64,000 nt of DNA from Carnegiea gigantea (GCA_029747015.1 JAKOGI010001182.1:1-64000); one strand, 5' to 3'; numbered from the stretch's first letter, positions 21,892 through 35,116 are shown. Notes: generated from the letters alone by a model not told the origin. A program made the numbers and translations.

Positions 21892-24800
21892 GCTTGTTAC
21901 TTTTAATGTCATAACTTACATGAGCATGCGAGGCCAATATATTTATTAGAAAAATAAAAAAAGTTTAAAAAATAAAAATTTGAAAAAAATGCAGTAAAAT
22001 GCCTATTTTCCATTTCCCCTAATATAAGCATGAATCGGTTTTGTAGGTTTTTGGTGCATTACATGCATTTCTTATTCATTGTGCTGATTGCATATAAAGT
22101 GGGAAATTTTAAAAATGGTATTTGAAGGGCATGAATTATAAGGCTAGTGCTCTCTTAAAGTATTGGGATTTTTGGCTAGGGATGTCGATGAAGCTCATGA
22201 TCTGCTTGAGTAGGTGGCTTGGGATACTTGTGAAGTTGAGGCTACTTGTGCTTACACCCAATCTTCATACATCATTTGTTATGGCCTTCCTTTATATGAG
22301 ATATGCTATCCTTCTAACTGGGACAATAATTCAAATCCTTATTATAACATTCTTGTTGAGTGTTATGCTAGAGTTGAAAATATAGTAGGGATAATGAATG
22401 ATCAAAATGCTAAGTTTATCAATGATATGTAAAAGTATGACAGTTGCATAAGATTAACCTTAGTCTTAATTCCCTTTGACTTGAGTTTAGTTTGTGTGAT
22501 GATGCTGCATCTTTTCCTTTAGAGTCTGGACTAGAGGAAGTATTTGATCCTCCCTTTCCATCATTACCTGTAGTTGTATGTTGATGAGGATGGTACATGT
22601 TGTAGGTCAGAAGGTACTTTTGTTGAGCAACATGCTTTTGAGGTGACTCTTTTAAGGTAGCCATGTGAAGATGATGTGGATGAGGCGTCACCTATTCTTG
22701 TGCTTGTTAAGCTTGTATCCCTTAACCCCCATGACTCAGTCCATGCTTTTCCTACACATTCACCATCATCCCCGTCCTCGGAGTATTACATTGTGAAGCC
22801 CCTTGACTAGTATGTGTTGTACGATATTAATGTTGAATTGGGTTGTAAGGAATGTTGTTGATGTTGTTGAGTCTTTATATACATTTGAGGGTTGACCCTT
22901 ACTCTGCACGCCTAAATGACATGCCTAGAAAAATCACGTGGACCATTTTCTTCCGCAACTCTTTCAATTTTTCTAAGGCTTTTAAGATGTTTAGGAAAAC
23001 AGTAACTATCATTTCAATCTATATATTTGTGCCTTTACATTCATCTAAGTTACATGCTTGCGTACCTAATAAGATCATGCAAGCTTTGACTACACTGCAG
23101 TGGTAGCTTAGATCTTCATTGTGGAGAAATGGTTGATACTCCTCAAATATTACATATAACATCTTGAAAGGAGGCTTTAGTTTAGGTGCCCCTAGCACAT
23201 AAATTGGTAAATGAACTCATTCTATTTTCATCTTTTATCTTTTTTTTATATACCTTTTTCTTCATCTTTTTCCTTATCATTTTGTATTTAGTTATTATTG
23301 CTCTATTTTGTGTATATGTATTTATTGTTTTATTAGTTTTCCAGATCGTTGCTTCCCAATAAGGATATTGTGAGGTCTAGGTGTGGTGGAGAAGAAGTCA
23401 TGCTTAAAAATTTGAAAAAGAAAAGGAAGAAAACTTTTTGTCACGAAAAAAGATTTTTGATTTGAGTAGTTTTGGAGTTTTGTACTATTTTGATTGACCT
23501 TAAACCCAAGTGCCTTAGCTATTAGCTTGTATGTAGGTATGATATGCATAATAGATCTAAATCACAAGTGTCGCAGTACTTGCCCCATTCCTTACCCTAA
23601 GATTGATTCTAGATCAACGTGGCTTTGGTGGATGTCCTTTGAGACTTTGGGCATTCAAAGACTATTTATTATATATGGTCTCATATTGTGACTCTTCCTT
23701 GATTGAAATCTTCAGTATGTGGTGTGACTATCTTCAAGGCCACGCTTAGCATCTCCATATGATAAGGTAGTTTAGGCATTCTCTATTGTCATGATGGCCA
23801 TTGTGCTAAATTGCCACCCTCTGATTAATCTTTTATCCTTTGCCAGCCCCATGGAGTCTCTAATTGCTTTTATTAGTTATTAACCCTTACCTTGAACAAA
23901 CACATTTTGCTATACCCAAGCTGAGGCTAATAGAGCTTTGTTTTATTGTGTGACGATGGGCAGTTTTGAGATGTTGGTGTATTTTGGGTGGTTGTTTTTG
24001 GTGCTTTGCTGCGGTGAGAGGTGATAATTATTTGTATATTGATGTTTCTCGCTCTTAGTGTGATGAGTTGATTTTCATAGGATCCTTGTTAGGATTTGGG
24101 CTTGAATAGTATATTTGTGATGATCTCGCTTGGCATTCATTAGACTTGTTGAAATAAAGAAAGAAAGAAAAAAAAAGAAAAAAATAGTTAATATACTGTT
24201 TGGCATGGTGATTAAAATGTATCTGTGATTATCTCAACTCCCTAAACTCTTTCGGGGTTTGTGCTGAATTTCTTATTGAGTTGTGGTGCATTAATGGTGC
24301 TTTTATTGGTTACATGTGTTTTGCACTCCTTAGTCTCTTGGCTTTAGCTCTACATTTCCCAAATCATTTCTTCATTGCTTTCCCTTAATTTTCAGCCCTA
24401 TTATAACCCATGACAAAGTCTCTTGATTATTATTTACATATTGCATCGCAGTGATGGAGAATTAAGAGTCCTAGCAAGTCTATGGTAGGCTATTTCTTTG
24501 GAATATGTTTTGAGTGAACCGTGACATTATCTAAACATATGAGAAAGAGTGTTTGACATTGCCTACAGTGAGGTTTTACTGGTTTGGCTTGCTCACCGCG
24601 TACTAATGAGGTGATGGTTGGTGTTTCGATGTCATTGATGTGTAGATTATGTTTAGATGTGAGTTGATACTCGTGTTACAAGGGTGATATGGTTAGATGA
24701 GGGTTTACAAATCTCCCCTTCATTGTATGTTTGTGTTTTGTTTGTAAACCTAAAAAGATTTTTGTTTTTCTTTTGTTTTTCTTTTCTTTTTCAAGGCTTT

Positions 24801-25040
24801 TTGGGTTGTAGACCCTTATAATACGTCACTGGTCCACTTGGGCAATGAAGGGTTTTAAGGGCCCGTTACATTCATTAAATGCACTATGACAATGAATTGT
24901 GTTCTTCAAGTCGTTTTCCTTCGTTTACTTGAGGATGAACAAAGATTTAGAAGTGGGCTACTTGGTTAATCTAAATATTATGCCATTTATGCTGTCAATC
25001 GTCTAGCTTTGGTGTCGATTTTGATTTACTCTTAGCACTT
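21892..25040 (+). mobile_element. family B internal region, decayed
   Basis: Directly downstream of the family B LTR and primer-binding region. An open stretch at about 22190-22432 (SSYIICYGLPLYEICYP, then NAKFINDM) and a following stretch readable with frameshifts to about 23105 (SLNPHDSVHAF, DINVELGCKEC, MPRKITWTIFF) look like one decayed retroelement protein that I cannot name. No RT, integrase or RNase H is visible. Near 24925-24957, TTGAGGATGAAC...TTTAGAAGTGGG resembles the end of a Gypsy element with a polypurine tract. The expected 3' LTR does not follow, because a family A LTR starts at 25041. Confidence 0.5.
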
Positions 25041-25589
25041 TAACACTAACGCAAGTGCACGGATGTTGTAGAATAGCTTTAATATCGATTCCACAGAGAC
25101 CAAATATAATCTACTGAGTTTGAACCTATTATAAAAGGCTAAGCAACCAAATTCCAATGGGTTCTCTCAACTATCGCTATTTAACTATCAAGAAATTCAA
25201 TCAAACTAAAAGCATTTGGGGAATTATTTCTCCTAGTGAGAGTTGGATTGTTGGATTTAAATGCATATTTTATCTAGAATTGGATTATTCAAAGGAGCGC
25301 AATCGAACTAAGTATTCAATTTTTTCTTTCAAAACAAACTGAATTGGCTAAACTGATCCAATTAATATTCATTCAAATGTCCTTGGTTTTAGTCTTGGTT
25401 ATAGATTTTTGATTGTTAGGATTTTTTTTCAATAAACAACTTTCTTTCAAGAAGTCGTTAAATTAAGTTTTAACTTGTTGTTCCAATAGTAAGTTTCTCC
25501 TTTCAATACTTCATTCAACTACCTAGCATATGCAGGCAAATCTGAAAAAATTTACTCACAGTAGTTCATTCACAAAATAGAATTCATTC
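25041..25589 (-). repeat. family A LTR, truncated (LTR0)
   Basis: Matches the first ~550 bp (+ strand sense) of the other family A LTRs. It begins TAACACTAACGCAAGTGC and includes TATCGATTCCACAGAGACC. It then jumps near 25589 into internal sequence equivalent to position 32635 of the longer copy. It is the remains of the 3' LTR of element X. The deletion removed the rest of the LTR and ~1.1 kb of interior. Confidence 0.82.
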
Positions 25590-26290
25590 TAGAGATTTGA
25601 AATCTAGGAAGAGCTGCACATGAAAAAGAATATGAGAATCAAATGATGAATTAGTCCAAATAGGGTTTAAAGTGTCACAGGACAACTACCAAAGCTCAAC
25701 TAGCTCATTAGATCACACGTGCCAAACATTCATGCAAAGAATAAGTGAGTAATCGAATCGCAGTCAACCTGATGGACGAAACATGAAGGACATTTTGAAA
25801 ACTTATAATCAAACATTTTATTCACAAATAGGCATAAAAATAGGGTCAAAAAAGCAAAAGAAAGCTACTTAGCCGAAGACTCATCATTGAAGGATTTTAT
25901 TGCTTTTTTCTTTTTTTACTTATGCTCTTTTTATTAGTTTTTTAAACTCCAAAATGCAAGCAAAAATTAAAAAACCAAAATAAAGCTAAAACTTAGAAAA
26001 GAAGACTAAAAATAGAAAGAAAAACAAAATTGACAATTAAAATTGCAAACTACTCCTAAATATAACACCTAAAATGTGAACTACTAACACATCCACATCA
26101 CATGCACATATTCACACAAATCTCCCCCATGTTTGGACAAAGCATTATTCTCAATTCAAGGATATAAAAATCAATGGGGAAGAAAAAGGACTAAAAAGGA
26201 GGAGGAAGGGGGGAGAAAAATGAGGGTGGGGATGAGAAATATGCTGGTCGCGACAAGTCTCTAAACACGCCCTAAGGTTTTGGGAAGCAA
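25590..26290 (-). mobile_element. family A element X, 3' untranslated region
   Basis: Aligns with about 32635-33360. There are no open frames. It contains a polypurine-tract-like box near 26119-26135 (minus strand ACATGGGGGAGATT) well inside the element. Confidence 0.75.
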
Positions 26291-27455
26291 TCATCCCACG
26301 AGCTCATCACGCCACTCTTGAACAAAGTCACGGAGCGCAGTATGCTCAGTTTGAATATAAGCTCGGAGGGATGTTTGCTCCTCTTGAATGGATTGAAGGG
26401 TAGCATGCAAACCAGCATAATCAGAAGAGAAGGACGGTTGGGAAGAACTAGAAGTCCTTAGGTGAGGCAGGGGAGGAGGTGGCACAGGTTGTGCCAACTC
26501 TTCATAACTTGATAAAAAGTAAAGATTGACCCAATTCAAGAGATTTGTTCGGTCAACATTAGGAAGAGGCATGATATAGTTCCTAGGATAAATCCAACAA
26601 ACACGCCCAGCCTTCACCTTACAAAATTTCATTTGTTCAAAAGTGGCTAAGTTCAACTGCTCGAAACCGGGAACTCTATCATTGGGTTCGATTCTATCCC
26701 AACAGACCTAGCAATGGGGGTAACGAGGCCCCAATCACAATCCTTTGCACGAAAGTAGGATCCGCACTAACTAATTAGCTAAAAATGAACCTGGGTTAAG
26801 TCGGTCAGCTTGGAGCATACTATACAAGAAATACAATTCAGACAGGCGAGGTATATTCAAACTATCCTCCTCGCAAACAAACCATAGGCAAGCAATCTTT
26901 GGGTTGCTCGAATAGAGGGATTTTGAACAATAGTGCCTTTGGAGTTGTTTGTGCCATACTGATAGTCCCCAGAAATTTCATTCCAAGAAGCCTTCGGGTT
27001 AAATTCTTTAGGGACATGTTGATAAGGCAAGTTCATATGCGGTGGAAAACCAAATATGCTATTATAGGCAATTAAGTTTAGTTCATAAAACTCTCTATTT
27101 AGATCGAAGGAAATGTATCCTTCTTGACAACGAGGCCCACTCGTGACCTCCACATGCAACCCACACAAAAATGCAAGAGTGAAGTTACAATAAGTGTGGT
27201 CCCTAATCTCTAAAAATTGCCCCAGGCCTCCCCTAGCAAACAACAAATGCATATCATCCAACCAATCCAATCTAGTTAACAAATTCTTGTCATAATAACG
27301 GCTAGCAACAACTAGATTAGAACTCAAAGTATTGCATCGAACAATATGCATAGGATGTGTTAAACCAAGGGGGTTAGGAATATCACGTTAGACCCGCGGG
27401 GTGACAAAACCTCGGAGCGCCCTCCTTGGTCATCTTTTTGTCCCGCCATCATTGA
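26291..27455 (-). pseudogene. Athila-like gag, element X
   Basis: Minus-strand gag of a Gypsy Athila/Tat-type element, starting near 27455 (MMAGQKDDQGG). The main open piece 27351-26857 includes LDWLDDMHLLFARGGLG, the FLCGLHVEVTSGP segment and FGFPPHMNLPYQ, all typical of plant Athila-type capsid ORFs. The second piece, 26656-26291, has the Pro-rich linker and a C-terminal helix (LHATLQSIQEEQTSLRAYIQ). Stops between 26657 and 26856 break it. No zinc knuckle, protease, RT or integrase follows; the ORF runs straight into 3' untranslated sequence. Confidence 0.83.
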
Positions 27456-27693
27456 AGAGGCTTCTTGCTCTTTGCTGCTCTAACTTCAACTTCTTCCTCT
27501 TAGAGCAAAAAGTCCTTTCTATTTTTGGATCAAATTCAAACAGAAAGAGACTTCACATATAAGTGGAGAAATCTTGCAAAGATCTCAACAAAACACTACC
27601 GACGCAAATCAAGAAAATAGAATGAAAAAAAAGAAGAAAAACACAAAAAATACTTAGTCAATCTAAATAGGCAAACTCAATATCCACAAATTA

Positions 27694-27717
27694 GTCCCCA
27701 ACCACGGTGCCAAAAAT
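27694..27717 (-). promoter_or_regulatory. primer-binding region, element X
   Basis: Minus strand TTTTTGGCACCGTGGTTGGG directly follows the LTR end. It is a close variant of the Athila/Tat TTTTTGGCGCCGTTGCCGGG region and orients element X on the minus strand. Confidence 0.85.
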
Positions 27718-28967
27718 TAGACACTATCGCAATCGTACGGGTGCTGTAGTATAGCTTTAATATGGATCCCACAGAGACCAAATATAATATACTGAGTTTT
27801 AACCTAAGCAACGAAATTTCAATGGGTTGTCTTAACTATCGCTGTCTAACTATCGAGAAATTCAATGAAATTAAAAGCATCTAGGGAATTGTTTTGTCTA
27901 TTAAGAGTTGGACCGTTGGATTTAAATACGCACTTTATCTAGAATTAGATCATTTAAATGAGCGCAATCGAAGTAAGAATTCAATCTTTTCTTTCGAAAC
28001 AAGCCGAATTGCGTAAACTAATCCATTTAACATTCATTTAAATGTCTTTGGTTTAGTCGTGGTTATGGATTTTTCATTGCTAGGATTTCCTCTTAACAAA
28101 TAACTCCCTTTCAAGAAGCCATTAAATTAAGTTCTAATTTGTTGCTCTAATAATGTGTTTTCTTCTTTAAGCACTTTACTCAACTATCTAGTATATGCAA
28201 GCAAATCTGGGCAAACTTTGCTAACAACAGTTCATCCAAAAGATAGAATTCAATCAAACTAATTTTGATAAAGCACAAATATTGAAAATTAGAGATCCAA
28301 CATCAATGCTTTCGTTAACAAGTCCCTAATTAAGTAAAAGTACTCACACATAATTGAGATTAACAACATTTAAACAAAAGTTTAAGAGGAGATTAGAAGG
28401 GAAAGAAAGCTTAGCAACAATGGCGGTCTTCAATGGCTTTCCAATCTCCAAGCCTCCAAGTGTCAATCTTCCACTTCAATTCCCTCTCTTAGCCTAAAGA
28501 AAACTTAAAAATCCCGAAATTAATGATAATAGTGAGACAGAAGTGAGTGTTAGATGTCTTGGCTCTCTAGGATTTCCCCCTTTTCCAGATAAAAAAGCCC
28601 TATCTAAGCATGAACTCAAGCATGTTCAACCATAAGATGAGGGAAGACGAAGAGGCAAGCAGTTTCAAGCTCACGACAGACTGTGGCCTTCTTGACGGAG
28701 GGTCCGTGGTTGGCTCTATCTCAAAATTCTCTGGTTCTTCTTTCTTTTCGACATGAATGATGACTTGGAGGAATCCATGGGGAGTCAAGACATACTCAAA
28801 TTGGGGTCAAAGCAGGGGAAAAAAGGTCCAAAAACCTACAGAACATATAAAAGCACTATACCCAAGCATAAAACTGGAAAAGGAGCATAGATATTAATGT
28901 GAAGTTCATAATTCTCTATACAAATGTAACAACATGACCCCAAAATGAAGTATACTCTAAGCATTCA
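27718..28967 (-). repeat. family A LTR1 (5' LTR of element X)
   Basis: ~1.25 kb. On the + strand it begins TAGACACTATCGCAATCG (TG mutated to TA) and ends near TACTCTAAGCATTCAC. First of three same-orientation LTRs in tandem. Contains no gene; short frames over the CCACGGAGGGTCCG region are artefacts. Confidence 0.9.
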
Positions 28968-29008
28968 CTAGTGATAGCAAATGGAGACTGTTTTTCCTTC
29001 CAATAACT

Positions 29009-30253
29009 TGAGACTACCGTAAGCAACCAAATGTAATGTACTGAGTTTTAACCTAGCGCACTGGTATTGTAGTATGGTTTTAATATCGATCATGCACATA
29101 CCAAATGTAATCTATTGAGTTTTAACCTAAGAACCCGAATTCTAAAAAGTTGTCTCAACTATCACTATTTAACTATCAAGCAATTCAATCAAATTAAAAG
29201 CATCTAGGGAATCGGTTCACCTAATAATGAATTGGATAGTTGGATTTAAATGAGCACTTTATCTAGAATTAGATGATTCAAAGGAGCGCAATCAAACTAA
29301 GAATTCAATCTTTTTGTTTCGAAACAAACTTAATTCCCTAAACTAATCCAATTAACATTCTTTTAAATGTCTTTAGTTTTAGTCTGGGTTACGCATTTTT
29401 GATTGCTAGGATTTCCTCTCACCAAACAACTCTCTTTTAAGAAGTCGTTAAATTAAATTCTAACTTATTATTCTAATAGTGACTTCCTTCTTTGTGTACT
29501 TCGCTCAACTATTTATTATATGTAAGCCAATCTGGCCAAAATTTACTCACAACAGTTCATCCACAAGATAGAGTTAAATCAAACCAATTTTGATATAGCC
29601 CAAATACTGAAAATTAGAGATTCAACATCAATAGTCTAGCTAACAAGTACCTAGATTAAGTAAAACCACTAACACATAATTAGAATTAGCAACATCTGAA
29701 TAAAAGTTTAAGAAGAGATTAGAAGGGAAAGAAACCTTAGCAATATTGGTGTTCTTTAATGGCTTCCCAATATCCAAGTGCCAATCTTCCACTTCAATTC
29801 CCTCTCTTACTCTTAAGAAAACTTGAAAATCCTAAAACTAATGATCATAGTGAGATAGAAGTGAGTGCTAGATGTCTTGGCTCTCTAGGTTCTCCCCCTT
29901 TTGCAGCCCAAACAACCCTATTTGATGGAAGACGAAGACGTAAGCAGTTTCAAGCTCACCACGGACCATGGCCTTCTTGACGCAGGGTCCATGGTTTGCT
30001 TTATCTCAAAATTCTATGGTTCTTCATTCTTCTATGCGGGCATGGTGACTTGAGGGCGCCCGTGGAGAGTCAAAACATACTCAATTGGGGTCAAAGTAAG
30101 GGCAAAAATATCTAAAAACCTGCAAAACACAGAAAAGAGTCATATCCAAGCGTAAAAAGGGAAAAGGAGCATAGATTATAATATACAGTACACAATTCTC
30201 CCTAGAAATGTAAGAAAATGTCGTGAAAATGAAGTTTACTCTAAGCATTTGTG
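29009..30253 (-). repeat. family A LTR2, tandem, without interior
   Basis: Begins TTGAGACTACCGTAAG and ends near TTACTCTAAGCATTTGTG. Aligns end to end with LTR1 and LTR3. It carries a 33-bp internal duplication near its start (second copy of CCAAATGTAATCTATTGAG at about 29099). It is joined to both neighbours by short linkers ending in TTTTTCCTTCCAA. Confidence 0.88.
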
Positions 30254-30271
30254 TTTTTCCTTCCAAAAACT

Positions 30272-31505
30272 TGACACTATTGCAAGTGCACGGGTAATAT
30301 AGTATGGTTTTAATATCGATTCTACACAGACCAAATGTAGTCCACTGAGTTTTAACCTAAGCGACAAATTCCAATGGGTTGTCTCAACTATCACTATTTA
30401 ACTATCGAGAAATTCAATAAAATTAAAAGCATCTAGTTAATTGTCTCGCCTAATAAAGAATTGGATAGTTGGATTTAAATACGCATTTTATCTAGAATAG
30501 GATGACTCAAAAGAGTGCAATCGAAGTAAGAATTCAATATTTTCTTTCGAAACAAACTGAATTGCTTAAACTAATCCATTTAACATTCATTCAAATGTCT
30601 TTGGTTTTAGTCTTGGTTATGGATTTTTGATTGCTAAGATTTTCTCTTAACAAACAACTCTCTTTCAAGAAGTCATTAAATTAAGTTCTAACTTGGTGTT
30701 CTAATAGCGAGTTCCTTCTTTAAGTATTTCTCTCAACTATCTAGCATATGCAAGCAAATCTAGCCAAAAGTTACTCACAACATTTCATCCACAAGATGTA
30801 ATTCAATCAAACCAATTTTGATAAAGTATAAATATTGAAAATTAGAGATTCACCATCAATACTTTGGCTAACAAGTCCCTAAATTAGGTAAAATAACTCA
30901 CACAAAATTGAAATTAACAACATCTAAACAAAAGTTTAGGAAGAGATTAAAAGGGAAAGATAGTTTAGCAACAGTGGTGGTCTTCAATGGCTTTCCAATC
31001 TCCAAGCCTCCAAGTGCCAATCTTCCACTTCAATTCCCTCTTTTACTCTAAAGAAAACTTGAAAATCCTAAAACTAATGATAATAGTGAGATAGAAGCGA
31101 GTGTTAGATGTCTTGGCTCTCTCCTCCTTTTGCATCCGAAAATACCCTATTTAAGCATGAACTTGGTCATCCTCAGCCAAAGATGAACGAAAACAAAGTG
31201 GTAAGTGGTTTCAAACTCACCACGGACCATGGCCTTCACCACGGAGGGTCCGTAGTTGGCTCTGTCTCAAAATTCTATGGTTCTTCTTTCTTCTCCACGT
31301 GCACAGCCATTTATGGGGAGTCAATACATACTCAATTGAGGTCAAAGCAAGGACAAAAATGTCCAAACACATACAAAACGTAGAGAAGAATCATACATAA
31401 GCATAAAACGGGAAAAGAAGTATAGATTATGACATGAAGTTGATAATTCTCCCTAAAAATACAACAAAATGCCCCCAAAATAAAGTTTACTCTAACCATT
31501 TATCA
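30272..31505 (-). repeat. family A LTR3 (3' LTR of element Y)
   Basis: 1234 bp, from TTGACACTATTGCAAGTGC to ACCATTTATCA. On the minus strand its start TGATAAATGG is preceded by the tract AAGCATGGGGGAGTT, so this is a genuine 3' LTR with its polypurine tract. Confidence 0.92.
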
Positions 31506-33330
31506 AACTCCCCCATGCTTGTCCCAAAGCAACTATGAAAACCAAAACTATAATGAAGAACCTCTTCAGGTAAACATAAATAGCAACATCAATAGCCTAA
31601 CCAACCCAAAAAGCTAGCCTAAAAGTAATGGAAAACATTGCAAAATAGATTAGAGAATGAAGTTTTTGAAATAAGAACAAGTACCATCACATTAAACATT
31701 GAATCGAGCACCTAAAGCAATGTAAACAATCATATTGGCACGTACAATAGGTAGAACTAAAAGAATCGGTACACCCTCACTTCAGGGATGAAGCACTCAT
31801 CACTCATGTGTTTAAAAATATGATGTGCTCTTCTCAAATCTCATTCCAAAGAATCAAATCTACCATAATTTTGATAAGACTCTTAAATTCACCACTACTA
31901 AAATGCAATACATGCTAGGAATCATGAGGACTTTGATAGGGCCATAACGGGGCTATGGGAAAAGGCAAAAGAGGAACAAATATGTTGGGATTTGTGGAGC
32001 TCACAGCCAAAGACTATGAATATAAGTCATCTTCACCTAACTTTTTATAAAAGTACTCCTCACACCGAGCACCAGTACATCTCAAATACACAAAAGTACC
32101 CCTAGTTGGCCAATTATTCTTAAAAGTGTTGAACCATATGTAATATGAAATCCACACCAAATCCTTGTAATATTTTGCTTCTCTTTATTTCTTTCAACGT
32201 TCTTTCTCTTTTTTTTTAATTGATTTTATCATTCTTTTCGATCTGTTCTTTTAGAGAATGATTATGGCAAGAGAAATTATGCACTTTTCAACACTTTTTC
32301 TAGCAACTCGCAAAATTCAACCCAAAATGACACCAAGGGAAATATCACATGAATCCCTCATGCATACAAATAAACCACACTAAATAGTAATGTCATCATC
32401 CTCAAACTACTCCTAATCACTATTGAAACTCTATAGTATTGGCTGAAAAGGTAATACATGTATTTGGCCAAGGTTCATTGTTATAGCTTTGCATTAAGAA
32501 AAAAGGTCAAGGCTCACAGGGGGTGGCAAGAGATAAATCATATATGATAAAAAGGTGGCTATTTGGTCAATGTAGCTCATTGCCTAAACATGCATGCTAA
32601 ATGTGATTCTGAACACGAGTCAAAGCAAGATTTAGAGATTTGAAATCTAGGAAAAGCCACACATGAAAAAGAATATGAAACTAAAATGGTGAATTAGTTC
32701 AAATATGGCTCAAAGTGTCACGGGACAACTACCAAAGCTCAACTAGCTCATTAGATCATACGTGCCAAATATTCATGCAAAGAATCAGTGGGTAATCGAA
32801 TCATAGTCAACATAATGAACAAAATATGAAGCACATTTCAAAAACTTATAATCAAACATTTTATTCACAAATGGGCATAACAATAAGAGTTAGAATAAAC
32901 CAAAGAAAACCACTTTGTCTAAGACTCATGATAGGAAGATTTTATTGCTTTTTTCATTTTTTTTACTTATTCTCTTTTTTTTGGTTTTTTTAAATTCTAA
33001 GATGTAACTAAAAATTGATAATACCAATATAAGGCTAAAACTAAGAAAAGAAACCTAAGAAAAGAAAGAAAAACGAAATGATCAACTAAAAATGCAAACT
33101 ACTCCTAAATGCAACCCCTGAAATGTAAACTACTCACACATCCATATCAAATACACATATTCACACAAATCTCTCCCATGTATGAACAAAGCATTGTCCT
33201 CAATGCAAGGACCTAAAAATCAATATGGAAGAAGAGGAAGAACTAAAAAGGAGGAGGAGGGGGAGAAGAAGGAGCTTAGGGATGAGAAATATGTTAGTCA
33301 TGCCAAGTCTCTAAACAATCCCTAAAGTCT
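31506..33330 (-). mobile_element. family A element Y, polypurine tract and 3' untranslated region
   Basis: The tract at 31506-31519 (minus AGCATGGGGGAGTT) abuts LTR3. The following ~1.8 kb has no open frames and aligns with 62548-64000 and, in part, with 25590-26290. A second polypurine-like box lies at about 33169-33183, right after the gag end. Confidence 0.82.
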
Positions 33331-33990
33331 TGAAAGTATTGGTTTTGACAAGCAATTATCCCACGAAGCTCATCAAGCTGCTCCTGAATAAAGTCACAAA
33401 CCGCGGTATGCTCAATTTGAATATAAACTTGGAGGGATGCTTACTTCCCTTAAATGGACAGAAGGGTAGCATGCAAATCAGCATAATCAGAGGGGGGGAC
33501 TAATGGTAAGAACTAGAAGCCCTCAGATGAGGCAGGGGAGGAGGTGGTGCGGGTTGTGCCAACTCATCATTACCGACAAAAAGTAAAGATTGGTCTAGTT
33601 CAGGGAATGGTTCGGTCAACATTAGGGAGAGGCATGAGACGGTTCCTAGAATAAATCCAACTAACGCGCCCAGCCTCTACCTTACAAAATTTCATTTGTC
33701 CAAAATCGAAGCCCCCAATCATAATCCTCTATGCGAAACTAGTGGCTGTACTATGTAACTGATTAGCCAAGAATGAACCGAGGTCAAGTTGATTGCCTTG
33801 GAGCATATTATACAAGAAATATAATTAAGACGGGTGAGGCACATTCAAACTATCCTCCATCGCAAACAAACCATAGGCAAGCAATCTTTGGGCCACTCCA
33901 ATATAGGGATTTCGAATAACAGTGTCTTTAGAATTGCTTGTATCATACAGGTAGTCCCAAGAAATTTCATTCTAAAAAGGATTCAGGTTA
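33331..33990 (-). pseudogene. Athila-like gag, element Y, C-terminal part
   Basis: Aligns with 26291-26990 of element X (shared words include the GAGGCAGGGGAGGAGGTGG linker and ATTTCATT...). More decayed than X. It is interrupted at 33990 by insertion of the Gypsy chromovirus. The frame continues at 41006. Confidence 0.78.
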
Positions 33991-34090
33991 TGATGCATGG
34001 GGGGCATCCATTTGGCCAAATAAAGGTATGAATTACTTATAGGTGAGCCCAATGGAGGTCAAAGGTTAATCACCTCAAAGATAAACTGAC

Positions 34091-34153
<63 letters not shown>

Positions 34154-35116
34154 CCATATAATTAAAGTAGGCTTCTAATGGCAACCATTCAACACTTGAA
34201 ATAAATAGCAAAAGGTAATACATCCCATCCTCTAACCCTCAAAAGCCTTAGCACCATGGATTAGATTAAAGGAAAGACCCAAATCACCACCCTCCTAAGA
34301 GACATAAAGATTTTGAGATTTTGAGGAAAACCAAGCTTTAAGCTCTTATATCATTCATTCAATATGATTTTCACGGAGGCAATTAGGTTTATAGATACCC
34401 AATGGGAGGGGGCATTAGTTGTACATTAGTAGGGCAAGTGGTCCAATAGGAGGCTACAAAATACTGTAGAAAAATAAATCAAGATGCTTAAGATAATTAC
34501 AATCACTATGAGCTATATTTTTCAGGATTCATCCTCCATCTTCTAGAAGACCATGAGTAGGCTTTACTCCTCCAAATGGGGTGCTGCCACTTGTTGACTC
34601 TTTCCTCGCGTGTGAAGAATCATTTCATGTTGATTAATTCCCAAAATTATAGCCTTAACCTCCTCAATTAAGTCCATAATTAGAATCGTGTAGTTTCCAG
34701 TCCTGGACCAACCCTTGCTCAGTATCTAGTACCTAACTTTCCTAATACTTGGCGTTTGGGGTGATTCAAGGCTCGTTCCAAAACAGACATCTGTGGTTTT
34801 CTATCCATGTATAGTTAGTGGAAATTAGAGCTCATTTGCCTAGTAAAAATGAAGCTAGAGATGAATTAAAGTATTCTATCCAGAAACTAAAATTGAGCTA
34901 ATGAGGTGGTTTTGGGAGGATTAAGTGGTTAACTCCTTATTTAGGGCTGCTATGGGCCCAACCACCTTTTCTATCCCTACTTGGACCTTCTTAAGGGTCC
35001 CAAGTCAGTATTGACCTAGGGGGCATAGTCCTTAACCTAGTGTTAATATTGGGCCAACTTCGTTGATGTCCCTCACTAGTGAGAGTAGGCCCAAGCTCGG
35101 GAGTTACTCTGCATCA
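33991..35116 (-). repeat. 3' LTR of the nested Gypsy
   Basis: On the + strand runs TGATGCATGGGG to TACTCTGCATCA. It includes a long (GA)n at 34091-34150. The last codons of the polyprotein and its stop lie within this LTR. Confidence 0.94.
34091..34150. repeat. (TG)n(GA)n microsatellite in LTR
   Basis: TGTGTGTG followed by ~25 GA units. The corresponding site in the other LTR (about 40006-40028) has only about 7 units with one interruption, showing expansion after insertion or differential decay. Confidence 0.96.

Noticed and set aside
29759..31383. Open frames over the family A LTRs (for example at 29759-29980 and 31108-31383)
   Set aside because: They lie inside LTRs, differ between LTR copies and read the CCACGGAGGGTCCG region; not genes.
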